Of a stretch of 64,000 bases of DNA, positions 16,660 through 24,644 are shown piece by piece (within the stretch, counting starts at the first letter, position 1; each line of letters starts with the position of its first letter). Both the position numbers and the translations under genes were made by a program. This DNA comes from Pseudomarimonas salicorniae (GTDB taxonomy: Bacteria > Pseudomonadota > Gammaproteobacteria > Xanthomonadales > Xanthomonadaceae), in assembly GCF_023156535.1 (NCBI RefSeq), contig NZ_JALNMH010000006.1:1-64000 (forward strand), read 5' to 3'. The notes below the pieces were generated by a model, which was not told the origin of the DNA, made no database searches, and saw only the letters and a list, made by a program, of their open reading frames with translations.

Positions 16660-18423
16660 CTAGACAAGCACCTTCCCCGCCTCGCTGACCTCGGCGCTGT
16701 CGGCGGTGTCGGGCAGGATCATCTCGTCATGCGCTGCACCGCTGGGAATCATCGGGTAGCAGTTCTCCATCTTGTCGACCACGCAGTCGACGATCACCGG
16801 GCCGTCGTGGTCGATCATCGCGCGGATCACATCGTCCAGTTCCGCCGGCTTGGTGGCGCGCAGGCCCTTGGCGCCGTAGGCCTCGGCCAGCTTGACGAAG
16901 TCGGGAAGGGCCTCGGAGTAGGAGTGCGCATAGCGGCTGCCGTGAAGCAGCTGCTGCCACTGGCGGACCATGCCGAGGTACTCGTTGTTGAGGATGAATA
17001 TCTTGATCGGCAGGCGGTACTGCACCGCGGTGGACAGCTCCTGCATGGTCATCTGCGCGCTGGCCTCTCCGGCGATGTCGATGACCAGGGCATCCGGGTG
17101 CGCGGCCTGCACCCCGACCGCCGCGGGTATTCCATAACCCATCGTTCCGAGACCGCCCGAGGTCATCCAGCGATTGGGCTCCTCGAAGTGGTAGTGCTGG
17201 GCGGCCCACATCTGGTGCTGGCCGACTTCCGTAGTGATGTAGGTGTTGCGCTGGCGGGTGAGCTGATAGAGCCGCTCGACCGCATACTGCGGCTTGATGG
17301 TGTCCTCCGAACGGCGGTAGGACAGTGACTTGCGTCCGCGCCACTCGCCGATCTGGGTCCACCAGGCGGACAGCGATTCGGCGTCGATGCGTCGCTCGCC
17401 CTCCTTCCACAGGGCGAGCATCTGCTCAAGCACCGCGCCGCAGTCGCCGACGATCGGCACGTCGACGATCACGTTCTTGTTGATCGAGGACGGATCGATA
17501 TCGATGTGCACCTTCTTCGAGCCGGGCGAGAAGGCGTCCAGGCGGCCGGTGACCCGGTCATCGAAGCGCGCACCGATGCAGACCATCACGTCGCAGCGGT
17601 TCATCGCCAGATTGGCCTCGTAGGTGCCGTGCATCCCGAGCATGCCCAGCCACTGGGCGTCGCTGGCCGGGAAGGCGCCGAGGCCCATCAGGGTCGAGGT
17701 CACCGGCACGCCGGTCAGGGCGGCGAGTTCGCGAAGCCGCTCACTCGCTTTCGGGCCGGCATTGATGACCCCGCCGCCGGTGTAGAACACCGGTCGTTTG
17801 GCCTTGGCCAGCAGCTCCACCGCCCGGGCGACCTGGGCCGGGTCGCCGTGGGTGGTCGGCCGGTAGCGGCGATGGACCAGATGCTCCGGGCCTTCATAGC
17901 GTGCGGTCTTGAACTGCACGTCCTTGGGAATGTCGACCACCACCGGTCCCGGGCGGCCGCTGGTCGCGATATGGAAGGCGTCGTGCAGCACCCGGGCGAG
18001 GTCGCCCACGTCGCGGACCAGGAAGTTGTGCTTGCTGCAGGCGCGAGTAATGCCGACCGTGTCGCACTCCTGGAAGGCGTCGGAGCCGATCAGGTGGGTC
18101 GGCACCTGGCCGGTGATGCAGACCAGCGGGATCGAGTCGAGCAGGGCATCGGTCAGCCCGGTCACCGCATTGGTCGCGCCGGGGCCGGAGGTGACCAGCA
18201 GCACGCCGGGCTTGCCGGTCGAACGTGCGTAGCCTTCCGCCGCGTGCGCCGCCCCCTGTTCATGGCGGACCAGGATGTGTTCGACCTCGTCCTGCTGGAA
18301 CAGGGCGTCGTAGATCGGCAGTACGGCGCCGCCTGGGTAGCCGAAAACGTGCCGCACCCCGTGATCGCGCAGGGCGCGGACCACGATCTGGGCGCCGGTC
18401 AGGGGCAGCGGGGCATCGGTCAT
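16660..18423 (-). CDS. ilvB: Acetolactate synthase large (catalytic) subunit
   Basis: 587 residues. A ThDP- and FAD-dependent enzyme condensing two pyruvates, or pyruvate with 2-oxobutyrate. Present are VFGYPGGAVLPIYDAL, the ThDP-activating Glu in VRHEQGAAHAAEGYARS, LLVTSGPGATNAVTGL and the cofactor motif around DIAGEASAQM. The start ATG at 18423 gives TDAPLPLTGAQIVV. An in-frame upstream extension to 18504 overlaps the promoter and has no typical features. ilvH follows. Confidence 0.95.
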   Translation of the reverse strand: MTDAPLPLTGAQIVVRALRDHGVRHVFGYPGGAVLPIYDALFQQDEVEHILVRHEQGAAHAAEGYARSTGKPGVLLVTSGPGATNAVTGLTDALLDSIPLVCITGQVPTHLIGSDAFQECDTVGITRACSKHNFLVRDVGDLARVLHDAFHIATSGRPGPVVVDIPKDVQFKTARYEGPEHLVHRRYRPTTHGDPAQVARAVELLAKAKRPVFYTGGGVINAGPKASERLRELAALTGVPVTSTLMGLGAFPASDAQWLGMLGMHGTYEANLAMNRCDVMVCIGARFDDRVTGRLDAFSPGSKKVHIDIDPSSINKNVIVDVPIVGDCGAVLEQMLALWKEGERRIDAESLSAWWTQIGEWRGRKSLSYRRSEDTIKPQYAVERLYQLTRQRNTYITTEVGQHQMWAAQHYHFEEPNRWMTSGGLGTMGYGIPAAVGVQAAHPDALVIDIAGEASAQMTMQELSTAVQYRLPIKIFILNNEYLGMVRQWQQLLHGSRYAHSYSEALPDFVKLAEAYGAKGLRATKPAELDDVIRAMIDHDGPVIVDCVVDKMENCYPMIPSGAAHDEMILPDTADSAEVSEAGKVLV

Positions 18424-18460
18424 GGCGTTGGGGCCTGTTGTTGCAGTGCTTCCATACGCC

Positions 18461-18489
18461 ATGGAATGGCAGCCCGGCGGCGCTGTCAA
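18461..18489 (-). promoter_or_regulatory. Candidate ilvB promoter
   Basis: On the minus strand a perfect TTGACA (18489-18484) is followed after 17 nt by TTCCAT (18466-18461). The latter is the left half of an inverted repeat TTCCAT-N5-ATGGAA. The start codon is 38 nt downstream. The -35 match is strong and the -10 weak; the dyad over the -10 could be an operator. No leader peptide rich in Leu, Ile or Val is seen. Confidence 0.45.
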
Positions 18490-18510
18490 ATGGTTCTGTT
18501 GCAACTGATT

Positions 18511-18535
18511 GGGCCGGCCCGAGGCGGGCCGGCCC
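18511..18535 (-). terminator. Strong GC hairpin after the RCC1 gene
   Basis: GGGCCGGCCCG (18511-18521) and CGGGCCGGCCC (18525-18535) are exact inverse complements with a 3-nt loop. It begins 15 bp past the stop codon of the leftward RCC1-repeat gene and precedes the ilvB promoter. There is no long T-run, so termination may be only partly intrinsic. Confidence 0.6.
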
Positions 18536-18549
18536 GGCGCCCTCCCGGA

Positions 18550-21500
18550 TTACTCGAAGCCGGCCTCGAAGAGGAATCCGGCCGCCAGCGCGTTGCTGCG
18601 CAGATAGACCGAGGACTGAGCGGCATTCGAGTTGGCGGTCACATCCGTGGCGGCCGAGTCGAAGGCGATGAAGCGGCCGGTGTAGGGCAGGGAGGGCGTG
18701 CGGCTGGCGCCGCTCACCTGCAGGCCGGACGGATTCTTGGCCAGCCTCGCCAGCCGGTTGCCGCGCAGGTCGGCCACGTAAAGGTCGCCGCTGTCGTTGT
18801 TGTCCGGCTCGCGGATGTCGAGATTGGTCGCTGGGCTGGTGAAGACGACCGTGCGTCCGTCGCCCGAGATGCGCGGACTGGCTACCTCGTCCGAGGCAGA
18901 GCCCTGCTCACCCCGGCTGATCTGGCGCAGCTGTCCGCCGGCGTCGAACAGGTAGACATCGTTGCCCGAATTGTTGTCGCCCGAGCCCAGCGGTTGGCTG
19001 CTGACGAACACAACGTTCCGCCCGGCATAGTCCAGGGAAGGCTTGGTCGCGCCACCGTTGCCGCAGCTGCCACCGATCGGGGCGGAGGCCGCCCGACTGG
19101 CTCCGGTGAGCATGTTGCGCATGATCACGGTGCTGCTGGCTGCCGGGCAGGGCTGGCCGCCCGCCAGGTAGTTGCTGGAGCTGGTCTGGAAGGCCAGCCA
19201 TTTGCCATCCGCCGAGACCACGGGATCGCTGCTGGTTCCGTTGCTCGGCGTGGCGCTGGTCTGGCCGTTCGGCAGCACCGACTTGCAGGACTGGCAGTCG
19301 GCCGGGCCGACGCTGAGCTCGCCTCCGATGGTCGGGGTCAGCAGCACCCGGAACACATTCATGCTGCCCGGATTGCCCTCGGCGGCCTCGGCCTCGCGTC
19401 CGAAGACGATGGCGTTGCCCGATGCCGAGATCTGCGGGCGGGTCCCTGCGCCGGCCGCGGCTGCGTTGGCTACCGCGGTGGTTGACCCGGTCAGCATGTT
19501 GCGCATGTAGATGCCGAATCCGCTGGCTCCGCCGGCTTTCGGCCAGGCGCCGCGCAGCTTCGCCGACTTGGCGCTGATCTTCGGCGCGACGAAGACCACC
19601 AGCTGGCCATTGGCCGATACCGAGGGCTCCATGGCGTCACCGCCCAACGGATCGCCGGCCCCGTCGACGCTGACCGGCTCGACCGCCCCGGTCAGTCGGT
19701 TGCGCCGCAGCAGGCGCTGCGGACCGGGCGGCATAGCCTTTCCGGTGGCCGGAGTACGGGCGGCGTAGACCACGAAATCACCGCTGCCACTGACCTCCGC
19801 TCCGGATTCTTCTTCGCCAGCGCCCATGCCACCGGCATCGGACACATCCTCGACTTCGCGGGCGAGCACATCGATCAGCACACGCTCCGGCTCGGTGGAG
19901 AAGGACTTCTCGCCATTGCCGACCTGGCCGGAGATGTTCCACCCCCAGCAGTACAGCGCATTGCTGTCGGATCGGGCGCAGGTGTGCAGCTGGGTTTGCG
20001 CGATCTGCACCAGAGTCACGCCGGGCAGGAGGATCCGGGCAGCGCGATGCCGGATTCGGCTGGTGCCGTCCCCGACCGGCCCATGCAGGTTCCAGCCCCA
20101 GCACCAGCCCTCGCCGGCGACCAAGGCGCAGCCACCAAAACTTGAGACCGTCAGCGCCGTGGCCGCTCCGGGCAGGCCCAGGACCTGGGTAGGCGTCGGG
20201 GTGTTGTCCGCCGAGTCGCCATTGCCCAGGGCCGCAAAGCGGAAGTTGCCACCACCCCAGCACCAGATGCTGCCGTCGGCGCGGCGTGCGCACGTGTGGC
20301 TGTCACCGGCGCCCACCTGCTCGACATCCGAGAAGGCGGTCTGGATCTGCGGAGCGGGGCTCTGGCTGAGCGACGTTCCGTCGACGCCCAGCTGGGCGCT
20401 GAAGTTCGCTCCCCAGCATGCCACCCGGCGGTCGGCGAGCAGGGCGCAGCTGTGCTGGCTGCCGCTGGCGACGCCGATCGCCGCCGCAGGCAGGCCCTGC
20501 ACCGCGACCGGAACAGCGGATTCGGTGCCGGCCGAGCTGTTGCCCAGCTGGTCGATCGCATTGTCGCCGAAGCACTCGACGCTGCCGTCCTGCAGCAGGG
20601 CGCAGAAGTGCGAAGCGCCTGCGCTGATCGATGCCACGGGGCCACCGAACGCGATGGGCGGATCACCGGGGCTGCGCTCGCCCCCCAGGATGCTGCCCCA
20701 GCAGCGGACTTCGCCCAGCGCGTTCCGCGCGCAGATCGACGAGAAGCTGGCCTGTGCCAGCTGGACCTGGCCCGCCGCGGCGCCGACCACATCGGCCGGA
20801 GTGGCCTGCAGGACGCCTCCGTTGGCCAGTGCCCCGCCCTCGCCCCAGCACCGCGGTCTGCCCGACCCGTCGAGCGAGCAGGAGCTCTGTGAGCCGAGCG
20901 CCATCTCGATGGCCTGTTCGGTGCCGATACGCTGCGGCAGCAGCACATCCGTGGTCGCGGTGGTGCCCAGCTGTCCGTTGTCGGCCCGGCCCCAGCATTG
21001 CAGGGCGTCTTCCGCATCCAGCGCGCACATATGCTGCATCGACAGCTGCAAGCCTCGGAAGTCGGCGCGCCCCAGCAAGGATTGCCGTGCCTGCAGGGAG
21101 GATTCGGTATCGCTTGTGGCGAACTCGCCAAGGCTGTTGGCGCCCCAGCAGAACACCCGTCCGTCATCCCACTCCGCGCAGCTGCCATTGATGCCGGCGA
21201 CCAGGCCGCGGGCGGTACCGCTGGTCGGCAGTCCGACCACATCATCCGGAGTGAACTCAAGCTCGCTACTGCTGCCCCGGCCCAGTTCACCGTTGAAGTT
21301 CTGCCCCCAGCAGCGGACCTTGCCGCTGGAGAGCGCCGCGCAGCGATGGAACCAGCCGGCGGCGATGTGGGTGACCGTCGAGTCGGACAGTCCGGGCACC
21401 GTGCGGGCTTCCACGCGGAAGTCCTCGACGGAAGGGTCGTAGCCCAGCTCGCCCGAACTGCCATTGCCCCAGCATTTGACGCTGCCATTGCCGAGCAGCG

Positions 21501-22092
21501 CGCAGCCGCCGAACGCACCGACCGCGATGCGGTCGACACCCGACAGGCGGTCGGGTGTCTCGTGGTTGTTGATGCCGGTGGGGCCGCCGAACGGGCTGCC
21601 CCAGCAGGTGACCTGGTCGGCATTGTCGACGACGCAGGTACCGCGGCCGGCCGAAGCGGCGCGGATCATCCGGACGTTCGTAACCCCGGGCACGTCGACC
21701 GGGGTCGGCGACTGGAAGGTGCTTGGCTGGCTGGGCAGGCCCAGCCCGAACGACGTGTTGGTGCCCCAGCACTTCACCGCGCCGGTGTCCATGACCGCGC
21801 AGCTTGAGCGGTCGCCCGCCGCGATCGCCCGCACGCCGCTGTCCAGCCCGACCACCGGCACCGGGGAGAAGCGGTCATCGAACTCGCCGTCGCCGATCTG
21901 GCCATCCGGGCTGCCTCCCCAGCACCAGGCGGCGCCGGCGGTGGTCACGGCGCAGCTTTGCCGGCGGCCGACCGAGTAATCAGCAAGGCCGGTCAGCGGC
22001 GCATTGCCGGACTCGTCGAGCTGGGCGTGGCCGGGTGCCGCCGCCAGCAGCGCCGCGCCCAGCGCAAGGATAAGGAGAAGACCAGATCGCAC
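18550..22092 (-). CDS. Secreted RCC1-repeat / PD40 beta-propeller protein
   Basis: About 1,180 residues from a GTG at 22092 preceded by CTGGGGG. A Sec signal (LLLILALGAALLAAAPGHA) opens it. Residues about 25-735 are a long series of RCC1-type blades, each with a 'CA(v/l)..G.v.CWG.n..G.lG' core (for example SCAVMDTGAVKCWG and FCALLQDGSVECFGDN); paired Cys per blade suggest disulfides. Residues about 755-1175 switch to PD40/TolB-like repeats (SANGQLVVFVAP, SADGKWLAFQTSS, SGDGRTVVFTS). The C-terminus GFLFEAGFE matches the short tail seen on many secreted proteins in this lineage. Function unknown; extracellular binding is likely. Confidence 0.82.
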   Translation of the reverse strand: MRSGLLLILALGAALLAAAPGHAQLDESGNAPLTGLADYSVGRRQSCAVTTAGAAWCWGGSPDGQIGDGEFDDRFSPVPVVGLDSGVRAIAAGDRSSCAVMDTGAVKCWGTNTSFGLGLPSQPSTFQSPTPVDVPGVTNVRMIRAASAGRGTCVVDNADQVTCWGSPFGGPTGINNHETPDRLSGVDRIAVGAFGGCALLGNGSVKCWGNGSSGELGYDPSVEDFRVEARTVPGLSDSTVTHIAAGWFHRCAALSSGKVRCWGQNFNGELGRGSSSELEFTPDDVVGLPTSGTARGLVAGINGSCAEWDDGRVFCWGANSLGEFATSDTESSLQARQSLLGRADFRGLQLSMQHMCALDAEDALQCWGRADNGQLGTTATTDVLLPQRIGTEQAIEMALGSQSSCSLDGSGRPRCWGEGGALANGGVLQATPADVVGAAAGQVQLAQASFSSICARNALGEVRCWGSILGGERSPGDPPIAFGGPVASISAGASHFCALLQDGSVECFGDNAIDQLGNSSAGTESAVPVAVQGLPAAAIGVASGSQHSCALLADRRVACWGANFSAQLGVDGTSLSQSPAPQIQTAFSDVEQVGAGDSHTCARRADGSIWCWGGGNFRFAALGNGDSADNTPTPTQVLGLPGAATALTVSSFGGCALVAGEGWCWGWNLHGPVGDGTSRIRHRAARILLPGVTLVQIAQTQLHTCARSDSNALYCWGWNISGQVGNGEKSFSTEPERVLIDVLAREVEDVSDAGGMGAGEEESGAEVSGSGDFVVYAARTPATGKAMPPGPQRLLRRNRLTGAVEPVSVDGAGDPLGGDAMEPSVSANGQLVVFVAPKISAKSAKLRGAWPKAGGASGFGIYMRNMLTGSTTAVANAAAAGAGTRPQISASGNAIVFGREAEAAEGNPGSMNVFRVLLTPTIGGELSVGPADCQSCKSVLPNGQTSATPSNGTSSDPVVSADGKWLAFQTSSSNYLAGGQPCPAASSTVIMRNMLTGASRAASAPIGGSCGNGGATKPSLDYAGRNVVFVSSQPLGSGDNNSGNDVYLFDAGGQLRQISRGEQGSASDEVASPRISGDGRTVVFTSPATNLDIREPDNNDSGDLYVADLRGNRLARLAKNPSGLQVSGASRTPSLPYTGRFIAFDSAATDVTANSNAAQSSVYLRSNALAAGFLFEAGFE

Positions 22093-22200
22093 GATTGCCC
22101 CCAGGGCGCGCGGCGCCTCATCGCCGCCAAGCGGGCGGCATGGGCAGCATACGCCGCCCGGATCGCGGCGGATGCGGAGACCGGTCCCGCCGGCGGCGGG

Positions 22201-22206
22201 TATACT
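22201..22206 (+). promoter_or_regulatory. Possible -10 box of the aldolase gene
   Basis: TATACT lies about 70 bp before the aldolase start codon in a GC-rich surround. No convincing -35 sits 16-18 bp upstream, so it may rely on an activator or be coincidental. Confidence 0.3.
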
Positions 22207-22276
22207 TGACGGGTTTTCCTTGGCGTCGGGCCGGCGGGCCCGGGCGCCACTCTTTTTACGCACTCTGGAGAGACGG

Positions 22277-23287
22277 ATGAGCATCGAGCAGCTGCAGGAC
22301 ATCGCCCAGGCCATGGTGGCCCCGGGCAAGGGAATCATCGCCATCGACGAATCGAACGCGACCTGCAAGAAGCGCTTCGACGGCGTCGGCATCGAGTGCA
22401 CCGAGGAGAATCGGCGCGCCTACCGCGAGCTGCTGCTTTCCACCCCGAACCTTGGCGAGCATATCGCCGGCGCCATCCTCTACGACGAGACCCTGCGCCA
22501 GTCACAGAAGGACGGCACCTCCTTCATCAAGCTGATGGAGAAGCAGGGCGTCATTCCGGGCATCAAGGTCGACAAGGGCACCGTGGCCCTCGCCGGTTTC
22601 CCGGGTGAGCTGGTCACCGAGGGCCTCGACGGCCTGCGCGACCGGCTGAAGGAGTACGCCAAGATCGGCGCCAAGTTCGCCAAGTGGCGTGCGGTCATCA
22701 CCATCGGCGAGGACACCCCGTCCGGCACCTGCATCGAGGCCAACTGCCACGCGCTGGCGCGCTACGCGGCGCTGTGCCAGGAGCAGGGCATCGTGCCGAT
22801 GGTCGAGCCCGAGGTGCTGATGGATGGCGACCACGACATCGAGGTCTGCTACGACGTCACCGAGGCCACCCTGCGTTCGCTGTTCGGCGCGCTGTATGAG
22901 CAGAACGTGATGCTCGAAGGCACCATCCTCAAGGCGAGCATGGTCATCTCCGGCAAGGGCTGCTCCGAGCAGGCCTCGGTGGAAGAGGTGGCCGAGTACA
23001 CCCTGCGCTGCCTGAAGAGCACCGTGCCCGCCTCGCTGCCGGGCATCGTGTTCCTGTCGGGCGGTCAGAGCGACGAGGCGGCCACCGCCCACCTCAACGC
23101 CATGAACCAGATGGGCCCGAACCCGTGGCCGCTGTCCTTCAGCTATGGCCGCGCCATGCAGCAGGCTGCGCTGAAGCTGTGGTCGCAGGACATGAACGCG
23201 AATGTCGCAGCCGCCCAGCGCACCGTCGCCCAGCGCGCCAAGGAGAACGGTCTGGCAGCGCTTGGCAAGTGGACCAAGGCCGCCTGA
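22277..23287 (+). CDS. Fructose-bisphosphate aldolase, class I (eukaryote-type)
   Basis: 336 residues. It splits fructose 1,6-bisphosphate into two triose phosphates through a Schiff base, without metal. The animal-type motifs are clear: GIIAIDESNATCKKRF, FAKWRAVI, LEGTILKASMV (its Lys forms the imine) and VFLSGGQSDEAATAHLNAMN. The start is set by GGAGAG at 22266-22271. Most proteobacteria use class II aldolase, but xanthomonad-type bacteria often have this form. It stands alone, divergent from the RCC1 gene. Confidence 0.95.
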   Translation: MSIEQLQDIAQAMVAPGKGIIAIDESNATCKKRFDGVGIECTEENRRAYRELLLSTPNLGEHIAGAILYDETLRQSQKDGTSFIKLMEKQGVIPGIKVDKGTVALAGFPGELVTEGLDGLRDRLKEYAKIGAKFAKWRAVITIGEDTPSGTCIEANCHALARYAALCQEQGIVPMVEPEVLMDGDHDIEVCYDVTEATLRSLFGALYEQNVMLEGTILKASMVISGKGCSEQASVEEVAEYTLRCLKSTVPASLPGIVFLSGGQSDEAATAHLNAMNQMGPNPWPLSFSYGRAMQQAALKLWSQDMNANVAAAQRTVAQRAKENGLAALGKWTKAA

Positions 23288-23590
23288 TCGGCTGATCCAG
23301 CCCCGACCAGGTCCGGCCGCGCGGCCGGGCCTGATCGCTCCGGCGGGCGTGGCGGAAGCCCCGCCCGTCCCGGCGGCCGGGTCGCGCAAGGCGATCCGTG
23401 TGAGGTGGCGCACCGGCCGCTGCCCGGTCCGGCGTATATTCGGCTCGCCCCGTCGACGCTTGCGTGAAATTGACACCGCGGGAACATCAGCCCGGCCATC
23501 CTTCACATTGACATTTGTGATGGTCGGGCGCAGCGCTCCCTTTCCGGTTCCGGCAAGGAGCGGAGGCGCCTTCCGAATCCAGGAGACATC
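23288..23590. other. Gap between aldolase and efflux genes
   Basis: About 300 bp without a gene. A 16-bp perfect palindrome CCGGCCGCGCGGCCGG at 23313-23328 could act as the aldolase terminator, though it lacks a T-run. Two TTGACA hexamers (23470-23475 and 23508-23513) lie before the efflux operon. The second is about 75 bp from the start codon, but neither has a good -10 at the right distance. Confidence 0.45.
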
Positions 23591-24643
23591 GTGAACATCG
23601 GACTGCGTTTTCCTGCGGCGGCGCTGGCCGCCCTGCTTGTCGCCTGCTCGGGTGAAGAGCCGTCTCCATCCCGCAGCGGCGGCCCCGCGCCGGTCAAGGT
23701 CGTGACCGAGAGCGTCGTTCGCGGGCCCTGGATCGACACCCTCGAGGCCCTGGGCACCGCTCGCGCCAACGAGTCGGTCACGCTCACCGCCAAGGTCACC
23801 GAAACCGTGGTCCGGGTGAACTTCGAGGATGGCCAGCGCGTCGAGGAGGGACAGCTTCTGGTCGACCTCTCCGGGCGCGCCGAGGTCGCCGCACTGGAAG
23901 AGGCCCAGGCCGCCTACACCGAGGCCCTGAAGCAGTACGAACGACAGGCCGACCTGGTCGAGCAGGGCACGCTCTCGCGCAGCACGCTGGATTCGCTCGT
24001 GGCCACCCGCGATGCGGCCAGGGCGCGCATGGAGGCGATTCGTGCCCGCCTCGCCGACCGGGTGATCGCTGCGCCCTTTGCCGGGGTGCTCGGCTTTCGC
24101 CTGGTCAGCCAGGGCACCCTGGTGACCCCGGGCACGGCGATCGCCACGCTGGATGACATCGATCCGATCAAGCTCGACTTCTCGGTGCCGGAGACCGCAA
24201 TGGCCAGCGTCGCCGAGGGTCAGACCATCCGCGCCCGCAGCGCCGCCTTCCCGGAGCGTGAGTTCAGCGGCGAAGTCCAGGTGGTGGGATCGCGCGTCGA
24301 CGCGGTCACCCGTTCGGTCACCGTGCGCGCCGAGATCGCCAATCCGGACGGCGCGCTACGTCCCGGCATGCTGCTGACCGTCAAGCTGGAGCTGCCGCAG
24401 CGCGAAACGATCGCCATCCCCGAGATCGCCCTGATCCAGGTCGGCACCAGCCAGTCGGTGTTCACCGTCGATGCCGAGGGCCGGGCCAGGCAGACCGAGG
24501 TCCGCGCCGGTGCGCGCAAGGCCGGCCGGGTGGAGATCATCGAGGGCCTGCAGCAGGGCGACCGGCTGGTCACCGAGGGCATCGTGAAGCTCCGACCCGG
24601 TACGCCGGTGGTGGAACAGCCGGTTCAGGTGGCGGGAGGCTGA
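23591..24643 (+). CDS. RND efflux periplasmic adaptor (membrane fusion protein)
   Basis: 350 residues. A lipoprotein signal ends in LLVAC, so Cys19 is the likely lipid site. A barrel-sandwich lipoyl domain (VTETVVRVNFEDGQRVEEGQ) and a short coiled-coil hairpin (about 90-150) follow. Then come the second lipoyl half (ADRVIAAPFAGVLGFRLVSQ) and a beta-barrel domain. It links the inner-membrane pump to an outer-membrane channel. The GTG start follows AGGAGA. One base separates its stop from the pump gene. No outer-membrane factor or regulator is nearby. Confidence 0.93.
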   Translation: MNIGLRFPAAALAALLVACSGEEPSPSRSGGPAPVKVVTESVVRGPWIDTLEALGTARANESVTLTAKVTETVVRVNFEDGQRVEEGQLLVDLSGRAEVAALEEAQAAYTEALKQYERQADLVEQGTLSRSTLDSLVATRDAARARMEAIRARLADRVIAAPFAGVLGFRLVSQGTLVTPGTAIATLDDIDPIKLDFSVPETAMASVAEGQTIRARSAAFPEREFSGEVQVVGSRVDAVTRSVTVRAEIANPDGALRPGMLLTVKLELPQRETIAIPEIALIQVGTSQSVFTVDAEGRARQTEVRAGARKAGRVEIIEGLQQGDRLVTEGIVKLRPGTPVVEQPVQVAGG

Positions 24644-24644
24644 G

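Noticed and set aside
18424-18504. Leader peptide or longer N-terminus of ilvB
   Set aside because: It spans the promoter-like elements and lacks runs of Leu, Ile or Val codons expected of an attenuator.
17506-19485. A 659-codon frame on the plus strand across ilvB and the RCC1 gene
   Set aside because: Overlaps two well-supported genes on the opposite strand and has the composition of a shadow.
22093-22401. N-terminal extension of the RCC1 gene
   Set aside because: The extra codons run antisense through the aldolase start and upstream region and precede the real signal peptide.
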